NCBI GenBank assembly: GCA_964420325.1
Contig: CAYQSU010000013.1
Coordinates: forward strand, 1 to 56,429
DNA length: 56,429 nt
DNA from: CAYQSU01 sp964420325
Lineage (GTDB): Bacteria > Pseudomonadota > Alphaproteobacteria > Rhodospirillales > Defluviicoccaceae
Direction of reading: 5' to 3'
Shown here: piece after piece, positions 1 to 6,475 of the stretch
How the letters are laid out: each line of letters opens with the position of its first letter
How positions within the stretch are numbered: position 1 is the stretch's first letter
Position numbers and translations under genes: made by a program
Notes under the pieces: generated by a model
The model's database searches: none
What the model was told of the DNA's origin: nothing
What the model saw: the letters and a program-made list of their open reading frames with translations, nothing else

Positions 1-55
1 CGTCGCAAAATGTCGCATTTTGTCGCATTTTGTCGCAAAATGTCGCATTTCGTCG
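1..55. repeat. Left-end 10-bp tandem repeat, probable mobile-element end
   Basis: Five consecutive 10-bp units share the core GTCGCA followed by either AAA or TTT tracts, and the last one ends in CGTCG. Bases 31-55 read on the minus strand are identical over 25 bp to 56385-56409 on the plus strand, so both contig ends carry the same outward-pointing repeat. A period of 10 bp puts each core on the same helix face, as in transposase-binding arrays at IS21-like or Tn7/TniA-like ends. No transposase lies inside the window, so the element itself would be outside. Identity of the family is inference. Confidence 0.7.
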
Positions 56-90
56 GAGGTCGCCGCCCTCCCCGCACGCTGCCGCCCGCC

Positions 91-624
91 TCAGCCGGCG
101 GCCCGCATCCCGGGTGTCCAGGCCTTGACGACGACCGGTCGGCCGCTCTGGGTGCGCAACACGGTGGGACGGACGATCTGCGAGGGGTCGGGGGCGGAGG
201 CGTCGCCGGCGACCGATCGGCCCATGGCGGCGAGCTCGATCTCGCTGCCGGGCCCGCGGGCGTAAGCCTCGCGATAGGCGGCCGTGGCGATGGCCAGGCG
301 GCCGAGATGGGCGGCCGAGTGATGGCCGAAGCGGCGCCATACCCCGTCGAGAAGCCGCTCCACGTCGTCGGGCAGGAACAGGAGCGCGTCGACGGCGGGG
401 CGGCCGGCGGCCAGCACCAGGTGGACGTTGGGCTCGACCGGGCCGGCATCGTCGGCGACGAACACCGCCGGCATCAGCTTGCGCCCGTGCAACTCGGCGT
501 AGTAAGCCTGGGCCAGGAACAGGAGGCACTGCAGCTTCTGGGCCTTGAGACCCTGGTCGTGGCGGAGCGCCGTGTCGATGAACCAGAACGCGACGTCGAA
601 GGCGGAACGGACGGCGGGCGGCAT
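91..624 (-). CDS. Panacea (DUF4065/SocA-like) domain protein
   Basis: The 177-residue protein has the Panacea/DUF4065 layout: an N-terminal helix (AFDVAFWFIDTAL), the LKAQKLQCLLFLAQAYY segment, then an acidic region and a helical C-terminus. Panacea domains act as antitoxins or protease adaptors (SocA) in several systems and also occur as stand-alone proteins. I chose the ATG at 624 because GAGGG lies 8 bases upstream; the in-frame ATG at 642 and GTG at 660 lack a ribosome binding site. No toxin gene is adjacent: the next gene is XdhC on the other strand, and the contig ends just downstream, so a partner could be missing. Function here is unproven. Confidence 0.7.
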   Translation of the reverse strand: MPPAVRSAFDVAFWFIDTALRHDQGLKAQKLQCLLFLAQAYYAELHGRKLMPAVFVADDAGPVEPNVHLVLAAGRPAVDALLFLPDDVERLLDGVWRRFGHHSAAHLGRLAIATAAYREAYARGPGSEIELAAMGRSVAGDASAPDPSQIVRPTVLRTQSGRPVVVKAWTPGMRAAG

Positions 625-737
625 GGCGTCTTCCCTCACCATCGCGGCCGGGCTGGCCACGTTTGGGGCGGACGGTAGCGCGTCATGGCCAACAAAGGGT
701 TAACGGCGCCCGGCCGCTACCGGGCCGGCATCCGGCG

Positions 738-1745
738 GTGAGCGAGGACGCGGCCCCGCTCGTCGACGCGGTGGGCTGGATCGAGGCCGGCGATCCCGTG
801 GCGCTCGCCACCGTCGTCGGCACCTGGGGCTCCTCGCCCAGGCCGCCGGGAAGCCTGCTTGCCGTTCGCGCCGACGGCCGGTTCTCGGGCTCGGTCTCCG
901 GCGGTTGCGTCGAGGGCTCGGTGGTGACCGAGGCGCTGGCGGTGATCGCCAGGGGCACGCCCCGGCTGCTCGACTTCGGGGTCAGCGACGAGCGGGCCTG
1001 GGCGGTCGGCCTCGCCTGCGGCGGCACGCTCCAGGTGTTCGTCGAGCCGGCCGGCGATGCGGCGCTGTTGCGCCGGCTCATCGAGGACAGGCCCGTCGCG
1101 CTGGCCACCGAGCTCGCGACCGGCCGCCACGCGCTCGTCGGTCCCGCCACCGTCACCGGCGAGTTCGCGCTCGACGAGACGACCCTGGCCGCCGCGCGCC
1201 GGGCACTTCACGCCGACGAGAGCCTGTGCGTGGAGGGTGCCTCCGGCACGGTGTTCGTCGGCGTCTTCAACCCGCCCTTGCGCATGATCATCGTCGGCGC
1301 CGTCCACGTCGCCCAGGCGCTGGCGCCGATGGCGGCACTCGCCGGCTTCCGGGTCACCGTCGTCGATCCGCGCGAGAGCTTCGCCTCCGCCGAGCGGTTC
1401 CCGGGCATCGCCCTCTGCCACGACTGGCCGGACGAGGCGCTCGGCCGGCTGCGCCCGGACGAGCGCACGGCGGTGGTCGCGTTCACCCACGACCCCAAGC
1501 TCGACGATCCGGCGCTGGAAGCGGCGATGCGCTCGCCCGCCTTCTACATCGGCGCGCTCGGCAGCCGCCGCACCCACGGCCGGCGCTGCGAGCGCCTCAG
1601 CGCCAGGGGCTTCGCCCCGTCCGACCTCCTGCGCATCCACGGCCCGATCGGCCTCGATCTCGGCGGCCGCACGGCGGCGGAGATCGCGGTGGCGACGCTC
1701 GCCGAAGCGATCGCCACCCGCTACGGCAAGCGCCCCGCCCGCTGA
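738..1745 (+). CDS. xdhC: XdhC/CoxI family molybdenum hydroxylase maturation protein
   Basis: The protein (335 residues from the GTG at 738) has the N-terminal XdhC_CoxI domain with the signature GSVSGGCVEGSVV near residue 55-67 and a C-terminal Rossmann domain starting at about residue 185 (MIIVGAVHVAQALA, then VTVVDPR and GALGSRRTHGRR). Proteins of this family deliver sulfurated molybdenum cofactor to xanthine dehydrogenase or CO dehydrogenase-like enzymes. The usual GxGH nucleotide loop reads GAVH, one glycine short. No hydroxylase genes are adjacent; a lone large subunit lies 45 kb away at 46277-48628. A TTG start at 663 is possible but would add a poor, arginine-rich leader. Confidence 0.85.
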   Translation: MSEDAAPLVDAVGWIEAGDPVALATVVGTWGSSPRPPGSLLAVRADGRFSGSVSGGCVEGSVVTEALAVIARGTPRLLDFGVSDERAWAVGLACGGTLQVFVEPAGDAALLRRLIEDRPVALATELATGRHALVGPATVTGEFALDETTLAAARRALHADESLCVEGASGTVFVGVFNPPLRMIIVGAVHVAQALAPMAALAGFRVTVVDPRESFASAERFPGIALCHDWPDEALGRLRPDERTAVVAFTHDPKLDDPALEAAMRSPAFYIGALGSRRTHGRRCERLSARGFAPSDLLRIHGPIGLDLGGRTAAEIAVATLAEAIATRYGKRPAR

Positions 1746-1761
1746 CGGCCGCCCCGCCGGC

Positions 1762-2898
1762 TCAGATGTAGTGCTCGGTCATCGGCGCAAAGCCGTTGAA
1801 GCGCCGCGCGGCGTAGACCGAGGTGTACGCGCCGGCGCTCAACAGATCGACGCGGTCGCCGCTGGCGAGCGTCAGCGGCAGCGTGTAGCGCGCCCGCTCG
1901 TAGAGAATGTCGGCGCCATCGCAGGTGGGACCCGCGATCACCACCGGCCCCTCGTCCGCGCCGTCGCAGGGCGTGCGGATCGGGTACCTGATGGCCTCGT
2001 CCATGGTCTCGGCGAGGCCGCCAAACTTGCCGACGTCGAGGTAGACCCAGCGCACGTCGTCGTCGTAGCGCTTGCGCGCGATCAGCATCACCTCGGTGCG
2101 GATGACGCCGGCCTCGGCGGCGATGCAGCGGCCGGGCTCGATGATCATCTCCGGCAGCCGGTTGCCGAAATGCCGCGTCATCGCCGCCATGATCGCGGCA
2201 CAGAAACGGTCGATCGGCGGCAGCGCGTCGCCCCGGTAGCGGGCCGGGAAGCCGCCGCCGAGATTGATCATCCGGAGCTCGAGGCCGGCCTCGGACAGGT
2301 CCGAGAACACCATCGCCGTCTGGCCGATGGCGACGTCCCAGGCGTGCGGATCGGTCTGCTGCGAGCCGACGTGGAACGAGATGCCGTGGGGGTCGAGGCC
2401 CATGTCGGCGGCGCGCAGCATCAGGTCGCGGGCCATGGCCAGATCGCAGCCGAACTTGCGGCTGAGCGGCCACTGGGCGCCGGTGCTGGAGGCGAGGATC
2501 CGGCAGTAGACGCGGGCGCCGGGCGCCTCGTCGCGAATCTTGTCGAGTTCGTCCAGGCTGTCGAACGCATAGAGCCGGATGCCGCGGTCGAAGGCGTGGG
2601 CGATGTCCCTTCGCTTCTTCACGGTGTTGCCGTAGGAGATGCGCTGGGGTCCGGCGCCGGCGGCGAGGCACTGGTCGATCTCCCAGGCGCTCGCCGCATC
2701 GAACGACGAGCCGAGGCGGTCGAGGGTCTCGAGGAGCGGCAACGCCGGGTTGGCCTTGACGGCGTAATAGACCTCGGCGAGCGGCAGGGTCGCTCTGAGC
2801 GCGCGGTAGTTGGCTGCGACGACGTCGAGATCGACGACCAGGCACGGCGTGTCCGCGCAGTGCTGGTCGAGGAAGCTGACAATTTTCGGGGTCATCAT
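1762..2898 (-). CDS. Ornithine (lysine/ornithine) decarboxylase, fold type III
   Basis: This PLP enzyme removes CO2 from ornithine to give putrescine, the entry to polyamine synthesis; some relatives also use lysine. The 378-residue protein has the PLP lysine in YAVKANP (Lys48), the glycine loop NLGGGFPARY, the phosphate-binding EPGRC, and the catalytic-cysteine motif GPTCDGAD near residue 320. The start is ATG 2898 because GGAGGT sits 7 bases upstream; the upstream GTG at 2907 lies inside that ribosome binding site. It is transcribed alone, behind a leader with a small ORF (2986-3081), a hairpin and its own promoter (3190-3217). It converges on XdhC with 16 bp between. Substrate preference cannot be told from sequence alone. 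Confidence 0.9.
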   Translation of the reverse strand: MMTPKIVSFLDQHCADTPCLVVDLDVVAANYRALRATLPLAEVYYAVKANPALPLLETLDRLGSSFDAASAWEIDQCLAAGAGPQRISYGNTVKKRRDIAHAFDRGIRLYAFDSLDELDKIRDEAPGARVYCRILASSTGAQWPLSRKFGCDLAMARDLMLRAADMGLDPHGISFHVGSQQTDPHAWDVAIGQTAMVFSDLSEAGLELRMINLGGGFPARYRGDALPPIDRFCAAIMAAMTRHFGNRLPEMIIEPGRCIAAEAGVIRTEVMLIARKRYDDDVRWVYLDVGKFGGLAETMDEAIRYPIRTPCDGADEGPVVIAGPTCDGADILYERARYTLPLTLASGDRVDLLSAGAYTSVYAARRFNGFAPMTEHYI

Positions 2899-2938
2899 GA
2901 CCCTCACCTCCGTCCTTGAATGGGCTCAAACGACGACG

Positions 2939-2971
2939 GCCTCGGGTCCGGACGGACCCGTGGCTCGAGGC
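2939..2971 (-). promoter_or_regulatory. Hairpin in the ornithine decarboxylase leader
   Basis: On the minus strand GCCTCG (2971-2966) pairs with CGAGGC (2944-2939), and inside it GGTCC pairs with GGACC around a GTCC loop, leaving a 7-base bulge on the 5' side. The structure starts 15 bases after the stop codon of the small upstream ORF and ends about 30 bases before the decarboxylase ribosome binding site. No U-tract follows, so it is not an obvious terminator. Alphaproteobacteria carry a described speF RNA element upstream of this gene family; whether this leader belongs to it needs a covariance-model search. Confidence 0.45.
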
Positions 2972-2985
2972 GCGCGCCGAGGCGC

Positions 2986-3081
2986 TTACGCCAGCCGCGG
3001 ACTGGAGTGTGGGTTTTTCCTGCCGAGCAGGCACATGTACGGCTTGCGGTAACCGCAATCGTCGTCCATGACCAGAAACAC
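2986..3081 (-). CDS. Candidate leader peptide upstream of ornithine decarboxylase (31 codons)
   Basis: A GTG start at 3081 is preceded by GAGGAGG (3096-3090) with 8 bases of spacing, which is a better ribosome binding site than most genes here have. The 31-codon frame ends in TAA at 2986, 87 bases before the decarboxylase start. The peptide begins MFLVMDDDCGYRKPYM and continues CLLGRKNPHSSPRLA; it has two cysteines, clustered basic residues and prolines. An internal ATG at 3069 would give 27 residues. Leader peptides that sense ornithine are known upstream of speF in enterobacteria, but this one is not a recognisable homologue. It is a candidate only. Confidence 0.5.
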   Translation of the reverse strand: MFLVMDDDCGYRKPYMCLLGRKNPHSSPRLA

Positions 3082-3189
3082 GGTCGTGCCCTCCTCAGCC
3101 TCCGGCACCACGCCGGACCGTCAACCCCGATACCAAACGCCCCTGACGATCACTGGCACCGAAACCCGCGATCGCCGCAGGGGATCACG

Positions 3190-3217
3190 TTTATACGCGC
3201 GGTTTTCTCTGCATCAA
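3190..3217 (-). promoter_or_regulatory. Sigma-70-like promoter for the ornithine decarboxylase leader
   Basis: On the minus strand TTGATG (3217-3212) is followed after 16 bases by TATAAA (3195-3190). It lies downstream of the thiSG stop codon and gives a leader of roughly 285 bases before the decarboxylase. It is the only AT-rich patch in the gap 2899-3280, which otherwise holds the small ORF and hairpin. Confidence 0.5.
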
Positions 3218-3280
3218 AGGACAAATTCGCCCCACCCGACCGGCCGCGGGGACGCCGCGCGGCGCGATCCCGACTCCGCC

Positions 3281-4291
3281 TCAGATCAGCCCGGCAAGCG
3301 GCGACGACGGGTCGGCGTAGCGCTTTTTCGCCATCCGCCCGGCGACATAGGCGAGTCGCCCGGCCTCGACGGCAAGCTTCATCGCCCGTGCCATGCGAAT
3401 TGGATCCCTGGCCTCGGCGATGGCGGTGTTCATCAAGACACCGTCGCAGCCGAGCTCCATCGCCACCGTGGCGTCGGACGCCGTGCCGACGCCGGCGTCG
3501 ACGAGCACTGGCACCTGGGCCTGTTCGACGATGAGGCGGATGTTCACCGGGTTCTGGATGCCGAGACCGGAGCCGATCGGCGCCGCCAGCGGCATGATGG
3601 CGACGCAGCCGGCGTCCTGCAGCCTCTTGGCGAAGATCGGGTCGTCGCTGCAGTAGACCATGACCTTGAAGCCGTCGGCGACCAGCCGCTCGGCGGCCGA
3701 GAGCGTCTCCGTCATGTCGGGATAGAGGGTCCGCCGGTCGCCCAGCACCTCGAGCTTCACCAGCTCCCAGCCGCCCGCCTCGCGCGCGAGCCTGAGGGTC
3801 CGCACGGCATCGTCGGCGGTATAACAGCCGGCGGTGTTCGGCAGGTAGGTGTAGGTCTTCGGGTCGAGGTAGTCGACCAGCATCGGCTCCTTGGGGTTGG
3901 TGATGTTGACGCGGCGGACCGCGACCGTGACGATCTCGGCGCCCGACGCGGCGATGGCGCGGGCGGTCTCCGCAAAGTCCTTGTACTTGCCGGTGCCCAC
4001 CAGCAGACGCGAGCGGTAGCGGCGGCCGGCGACCACCAGCGGCTCGTCGTCATCGGCCACAAGCTCGGCGGCCGCGCGCGCCGGCTCGGACGCGCCGCCG
4101 CCGATGAAATGGACGATCTCCAGGCGGTCGCCGTCGCCGACCCTGACCGCGCCGTAGCCCGACCGGGGAACGATCTCGCGGTTGTGCTCGACGGCGACCT
4201 TGCGCGGATCGAGACCGATCGCCGCCAGCACATCCGCGACCGTCATCGCCGCTGGAAAGCGTTTCGTCTCGCCGTTGATCGTCACCTGCAT
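3281..4291 (-). CDS. thiSG: Fused sulfur carrier ThiS and thiazole synthase ThiG
   Basis: Residues 1-66 are a ThiS ubiquitin-like fold ending in the family's glycine tail (HFIGGG, Gly64-66). After a short acidic linker, residues 85-336 are ThiG, with the Schiff-base lysine in WELVKLEVLGD (Lys179) and the phosphate-binding APIGSGLGI and DAGVGTASDA loops. The enzyme makes the thiazole phosphate of thiamine in the cytoplasm. Free ThiS needs a C-terminal Gly-Gly to carry sulfur as a thiocarboxylate; here that glycine is inside the chain. Such fusions are known in alphaproteobacteria. No TPP riboswitch motif is visible in the 145-base upstream gap, and no other thi gene is adjacent. Confidence 0.92.
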   Translation of the reverse strand: MQVTINGETKRFPAAMTVADVLAAIGLDPRKVAVEHNREIVPRSGYGAVRVGDGDRLEIVHFIGGGASEPARAAAELVADDDEPLVVAGRRYRSRLLVGTGKYKDFAETARAIAASGAEIVTVAVRRVNITNPKEPMLVDYLDPKTYTYLPNTAGCYTADDAVRTLRLAREAGGWELVKLEVLGDRRTLYPDMTETLSAAERLVADGFKVMVYCSDDPIFAKRLQDAGCVAIMPLAAPIGSGLGIQNPVNIRLIVEQAQVPVLVDAGVGTASDATVAMELGCDGVLMNTAIAEARDPIRMARAMKLAVEAGRLAYVAGRMAKKRYADPSSPLAGLI

Positions 4292-4363
4292 GGCAAGCCT
4301 GCTCGTCTGCGCTGTCCGCCGCGCCCCGAGGGACTCTCGCGTGCGCCCTCGCGCGCCATCGAT

Positions 4364-4391
4364 AACATAGTGGATGCGCCTGCTTGCACAA
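4364..4391 (-). promoter_or_regulatory. Candidate promoter for thiSG
   Basis: Reading leftward, TTGTGC (4391-4386) and TATGTT (4369-4364) are 16 bases apart, placing a start site about 65 bases before the thiSG start codon. Its -35 overlaps the -35 of the rightward aroQ promoter, so the two cannot be occupied at once. Confidence 0.35.
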
Positions 4392-4411
4392 GGCCGAGAC
4401 CATGGTATGAA
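4384..4411 (+). promoter_or_regulatory. Candidate promoter for aroQ
   Basis: TTGCAC (4384-4389) and TATGAA (4406-4411) are 16 bases apart. The predicted start near 4418 leaves a leader of about 19 bases with GGAAGGG at 4423-4429. The -10 contains the upstream in-frame ATG at 4407, which argues that translation starts at 4437 instead. Confidence 0.4.
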
Positions 4412-4436
4412 GCCTCAGGCGTGGAAGGGTTTCGCG

Positions 4437-4895
4437 ATGGCAGATGCCCCGAAGGTGCTGGTGCTCAACGGCCCCAACCTCAACCTCCTCGGCCGGCGCG
4501 AGCCGGCGGTCTACGGCCGCCAGACCCTCGGCGACATCGAGACGGCGTGCCGGCAGCGGGCGCGGGCGCTGGGCCTCGAGGTCCGTTTCCGCCAGACCAA
4601 CGCCGAGGGCGAGCTGGTCACGTGGATCCAGGGTGCCGCCGACGAGCATGCGGCGCTGGTGCTCAATGCCGGCGCCTACACGCATACCTCGATCGCCATC
4701 CTCGACGCCCTGCTCGGTCTCGAGATCCCGGTGTTCGAGGTGCATCTCTCGAACATCTTCCGCCGCGAGCCGTTCCGCCATGTCTCCTATGTGTCGAGGG
4801 CGGCCGACGGCATCATCTGCGGCCTGGGCGCGATCGGCTACGAGCTGGCGCTGGAAGCGGCGGCCCGCCGACTCGGGCTGGCGGGTGACGGCTGA
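4437..4895 (+). CDS. aroQ: Type II 3-dehydroquinate dehydratase
   Basis: This cytoplasmic shikimate-pathway enzyme converts 3-dehydroquinate to 3-dehydroshikimate. The 152-residue length is typical of type II enzymes, and it has NGPNLNLLGRREPAVYG (catalytic Tyr26), NAGAYTHTSIA, and EVHLSNIFRREPFRH with the catalytic histidine. The ATG at 4437 is preceded by GGAAGGG with 7 bases of spacing; earlier in-frame ATGs at 4374 and 4407 lie in the predicted promoter. The usual alphaproteobacterial neighbours accB and accC do not follow; aat does. Confidence 0.95.
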   Translation: MADAPKVLVLNGPNLNLLGRREPAVYGRQTLGDIETACRQRARALGLEVRFRQTNAEGELVTWIQGAADEHAALVLNAGAYTHTSIAILDALLGLEIPVFEVHLSNIFRREPFRHVSYVSRAADGIICGLGAIGYELALEAAARRLGLAGDG

Positions 4896-4944
4896 CGCCC
4901 GCCGGCGGCCGGCACGAAGGCAGGGAGGACAGGCGGAGGCGACC

Positions 4945-5628
4945 ATTCGGACCGTCGGCGAGACCAGCCGGCTGACGCCGGCTCTCATCCTCAGGGCCTA
5001 TTCCCTCGGCGTCTTCCCGATGGCGAGGGACCGCACCGATCCGGTGATCCACTGGGTGTGTCCGCCGGTGCGCGGCGTGCTGCCGCTGACCGGCTTCCAC
5101 GTCCCCCGGCGGCTGAGGAAGACGCTGCGCAGCGGCCGCTTCGAGGTTCGCTGCAACCAGGCGTTCGAGCGCGTCATCGGCCTCTGCGCGGAGAGCGCCA
5201 AGGGGCGCCGGGAGACGTGGATCAACGCCGAGATCATCGGCAGCTACACCCAGCTCCACCACTTGGGCCACGCCCACAGCGTCGAGAGTTGGCGCGACGG
5301 TGAGCTGGTCGGCGGCCTCTACGGCGTCGCCCTCGGCCGGGCCTTCTTCGGCGAGAGCATGGTCTCGCGCGAAACCGACGCCAGCAAGGTGGCGCTGGTT
5401 CACCTCGTCGCCCGCCTCCGTCTCGGCGGCTTCTCGCTGCTCGATGTGCAATTCGTCACCGACCATCTTCGCCGCTTCGGTGCCGTCGAGATCTCGGCCG
5501 CCGCCTATCTCAGGTGCCTCGACCGGGCGCTCGACGGATCCGCGACCTTCTATTCGGAGCTCTCCACAGGCGACTCCCGGTCGGCGGTCGAAGCGCTGCT
5601 GACGCAGTCGAGAACCCAGATGTCGTAG
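4945..5628 (+). CDS. aat: Leucyl/phenylalanyl-tRNA--protein transferase
   Basis: The enzyme adds Leu or Phe from tRNA to proteins with N-terminal Arg or Lys, marking them for ClpS/ClpAP (N-degron pathway). The body matches the family: LTPALILRAYSLGVFPMA, HWVCPPVRGVLPL, TWINAEIIGSYTQLHHLGHAHSVE, GGLYGVALGRAFFGESMVS and LLDVQFVTDHLRRFGA. No ATG or supported GTG is available at the right place. The best ribosome binding site, GGAGG at 4935-4939, is 5 bases before an ATT at 4945, which gives the expected N-terminus (227 residues). The alternative GTG at 4885, inside aroQ, has no ribosome binding site and adds 20 unlikely residues. The last 79 bases overlap the opposing DUF2155 gene. Confidence 0.9.
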   Translation: MRTVGETSRLTPALILRAYSLGVFPMARDRTDPVIHWVCPPVRGVLPLTGFHVPRRLRKTLRSGRFEVRCNQAFERVIGLCAESAKGRRETWINAEIIGSYTQLHHLGHAHSVESWRDGELVGGLYGVALGRAFFGESMVSRETDASKVALVHLVARLRLGGFSLLDVQFVTDHLRRFGAVEISAAAYLRCLDRALDGSATFYSELSTGDSRSAVEALLTQSRTQMS

Positions 5629-5999
5629 ACGGCGTGATCCATCGCCGACAGCGCCGGGCTGGAGGCGAACATCCAGCCACGAAACACCTCCCTGGCCTCC
5701 CTGCCCGGTCTCGCCTCGCGGATCTCGAGGAACGCCGCGGCCTCGGGCGGGTCCTCCGGCGGCCGCTTGTCGCAGGTGCGGACGACGATCTCCAGCGCCT
5801 CGAAGCGCACCGTCTGGCCGATCGGCGCCCGGATCGTCGAGACCCGGGCGGTGACCTTGTCGAGGCCCTGCAGCGTCGCCGACGGGTAGGTATCTGCCGC
5901 CGCCGGAGCGCCCACCACCAACCCGCCGACGAGACCGATGCGGACCAGCCGGCGGGCAGGGCGTGTGGTCGCCGCCGACCGTGCCGCCGGACCCGACAT
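5550..5999 (-). CDS. DUF2155 domain exported protein
   Basis: The protein has an N-terminal signal peptide (basic stretch, then VRIGLVGGLVVGAPAAA) and the DUF2155 core: LQGLDKVTARVSTIRAPIGQ, FEALEIVVRTCDKRPPED, VFRGWMFASSPALSAMDHAVYDIWVLDC. Two cysteines in the core could form a disulfide in the periplasm. Function is unknown, but in alphaproteobacteria it commonly follows the NDUFA12 and mlaD genes, as here. The ATG at 5999 is preferred because the AAGGAGGAG ending mlaD is well spaced for it; the GTG at 6008 abuts that sequence too closely. Its 3' end overlaps aat by 79 bases. Confidence 0.88.
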   Translation of the reverse strand: MSGPAARSAATTRPARRLVRIGLVGGLVVGAPAAADTYPSATLQGLDKVTARVSTIRAPIGQTVRFEALEIVVRTCDKRPPEDPPEAAAFLEIREARPGREAREVFRGWMFASSPALSAMDHAVYDIWVLDCVSSASTADRESPVESSE

Positions 6000-6004
6000 C
6001 GGGC

Positions 6005-6475
6005 TCACTCCTCCTTCCGGTCGGGTGCGGTCGTCGCCAGGAAGATGATCTCGCCGACCTGCTCCTCCAGCGATTTGAACGAGCGCGTCTGGGCGATCAC
6101 GCCGTCCGGCGGGATGGGGGTCCTCGACGAGCCCGGCTCGAGGCGGACGTACTTGTCGCCGAGCAGCCCTTCGCTGGCGATGCTCGCCACCGAGTCGTCC
6201 GGCAACTCGACGCCGTGCCTAAGGGTCATGGTGACGACGGCGTCGTAGGTCTCGGGGTCGAGCGAGCGGCCGGTGACCGTGCCGACCTTGATGCCGCTGA
6301 TGCGGACGTCGCTGCCGCCGGTGAGCCCGCCGATGGAGAAGAAGCGGGCGGAAACCGTGTAGCCCGAGACCGTGCGGATCTCCGCCGTGACCGCGGCGAA
6401 GTAGATGAACAGACCGGCGACGATCAGCACCACGGCGCCCATGACGCTTTCGATGACGTGTCGGTGCATGGTCAT
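6005..6475 (-). CDS. mlaD: MlaD-type MCE domain lipid transport protein
   Basis: The 156-residue protein has one N-terminal membrane helix (about residues 10-30: SVMGAVVLIVAGLFIYFAA) and an MCE domain (about 36-115: VSARFFSIGGLTGGSDVRISGIKVGTV). MlaD forms a hexameric ring on the periplasmic face of the inner membrane and passes phospholipids between membranes with MlaE and MlaF. Its C-terminal 40 residues are short and charged. The start codon overlaps the stop of the upstream MCE gene (6472-6475, ATGA), which means tight translational coupling. MlaE and MlaF are not in this window. Confidence 0.9.
   Translation of the reverse strand: MTMHRHVIESVMGAVVLIVAGLFIYFAAVTAEIRTVSGYTVSARFFSIGGLTGGSDVRISGIKVGTVTGRSLDPETYDAVVTMTLRHGVELPDDSVASIASEGLLGDKYVRLEPGSSRTPIPPDGVIAQTRSFKSLEEQVGEIIFLATTAPDRKEE

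Noticed and set aside
20..678. Plus-strand open frames over the left end beginning MSHFV
   Set aside because: They read through the terminal repeat and the antisense of the Panacea gene and have no family signature; the repeat itself creates the MSHFV peptide.
91..737. Toxin partner for the Panacea domain protein
   Set aside because: The only neighbour is XdhC on the other strand; nothing toxin-like is encoded before the contig end.
4292..4436. TPP riboswitch before thiSG
   Set aside because: The gap is too short and lacks the conserved CTGAGA and thi-box core on the minus strand.
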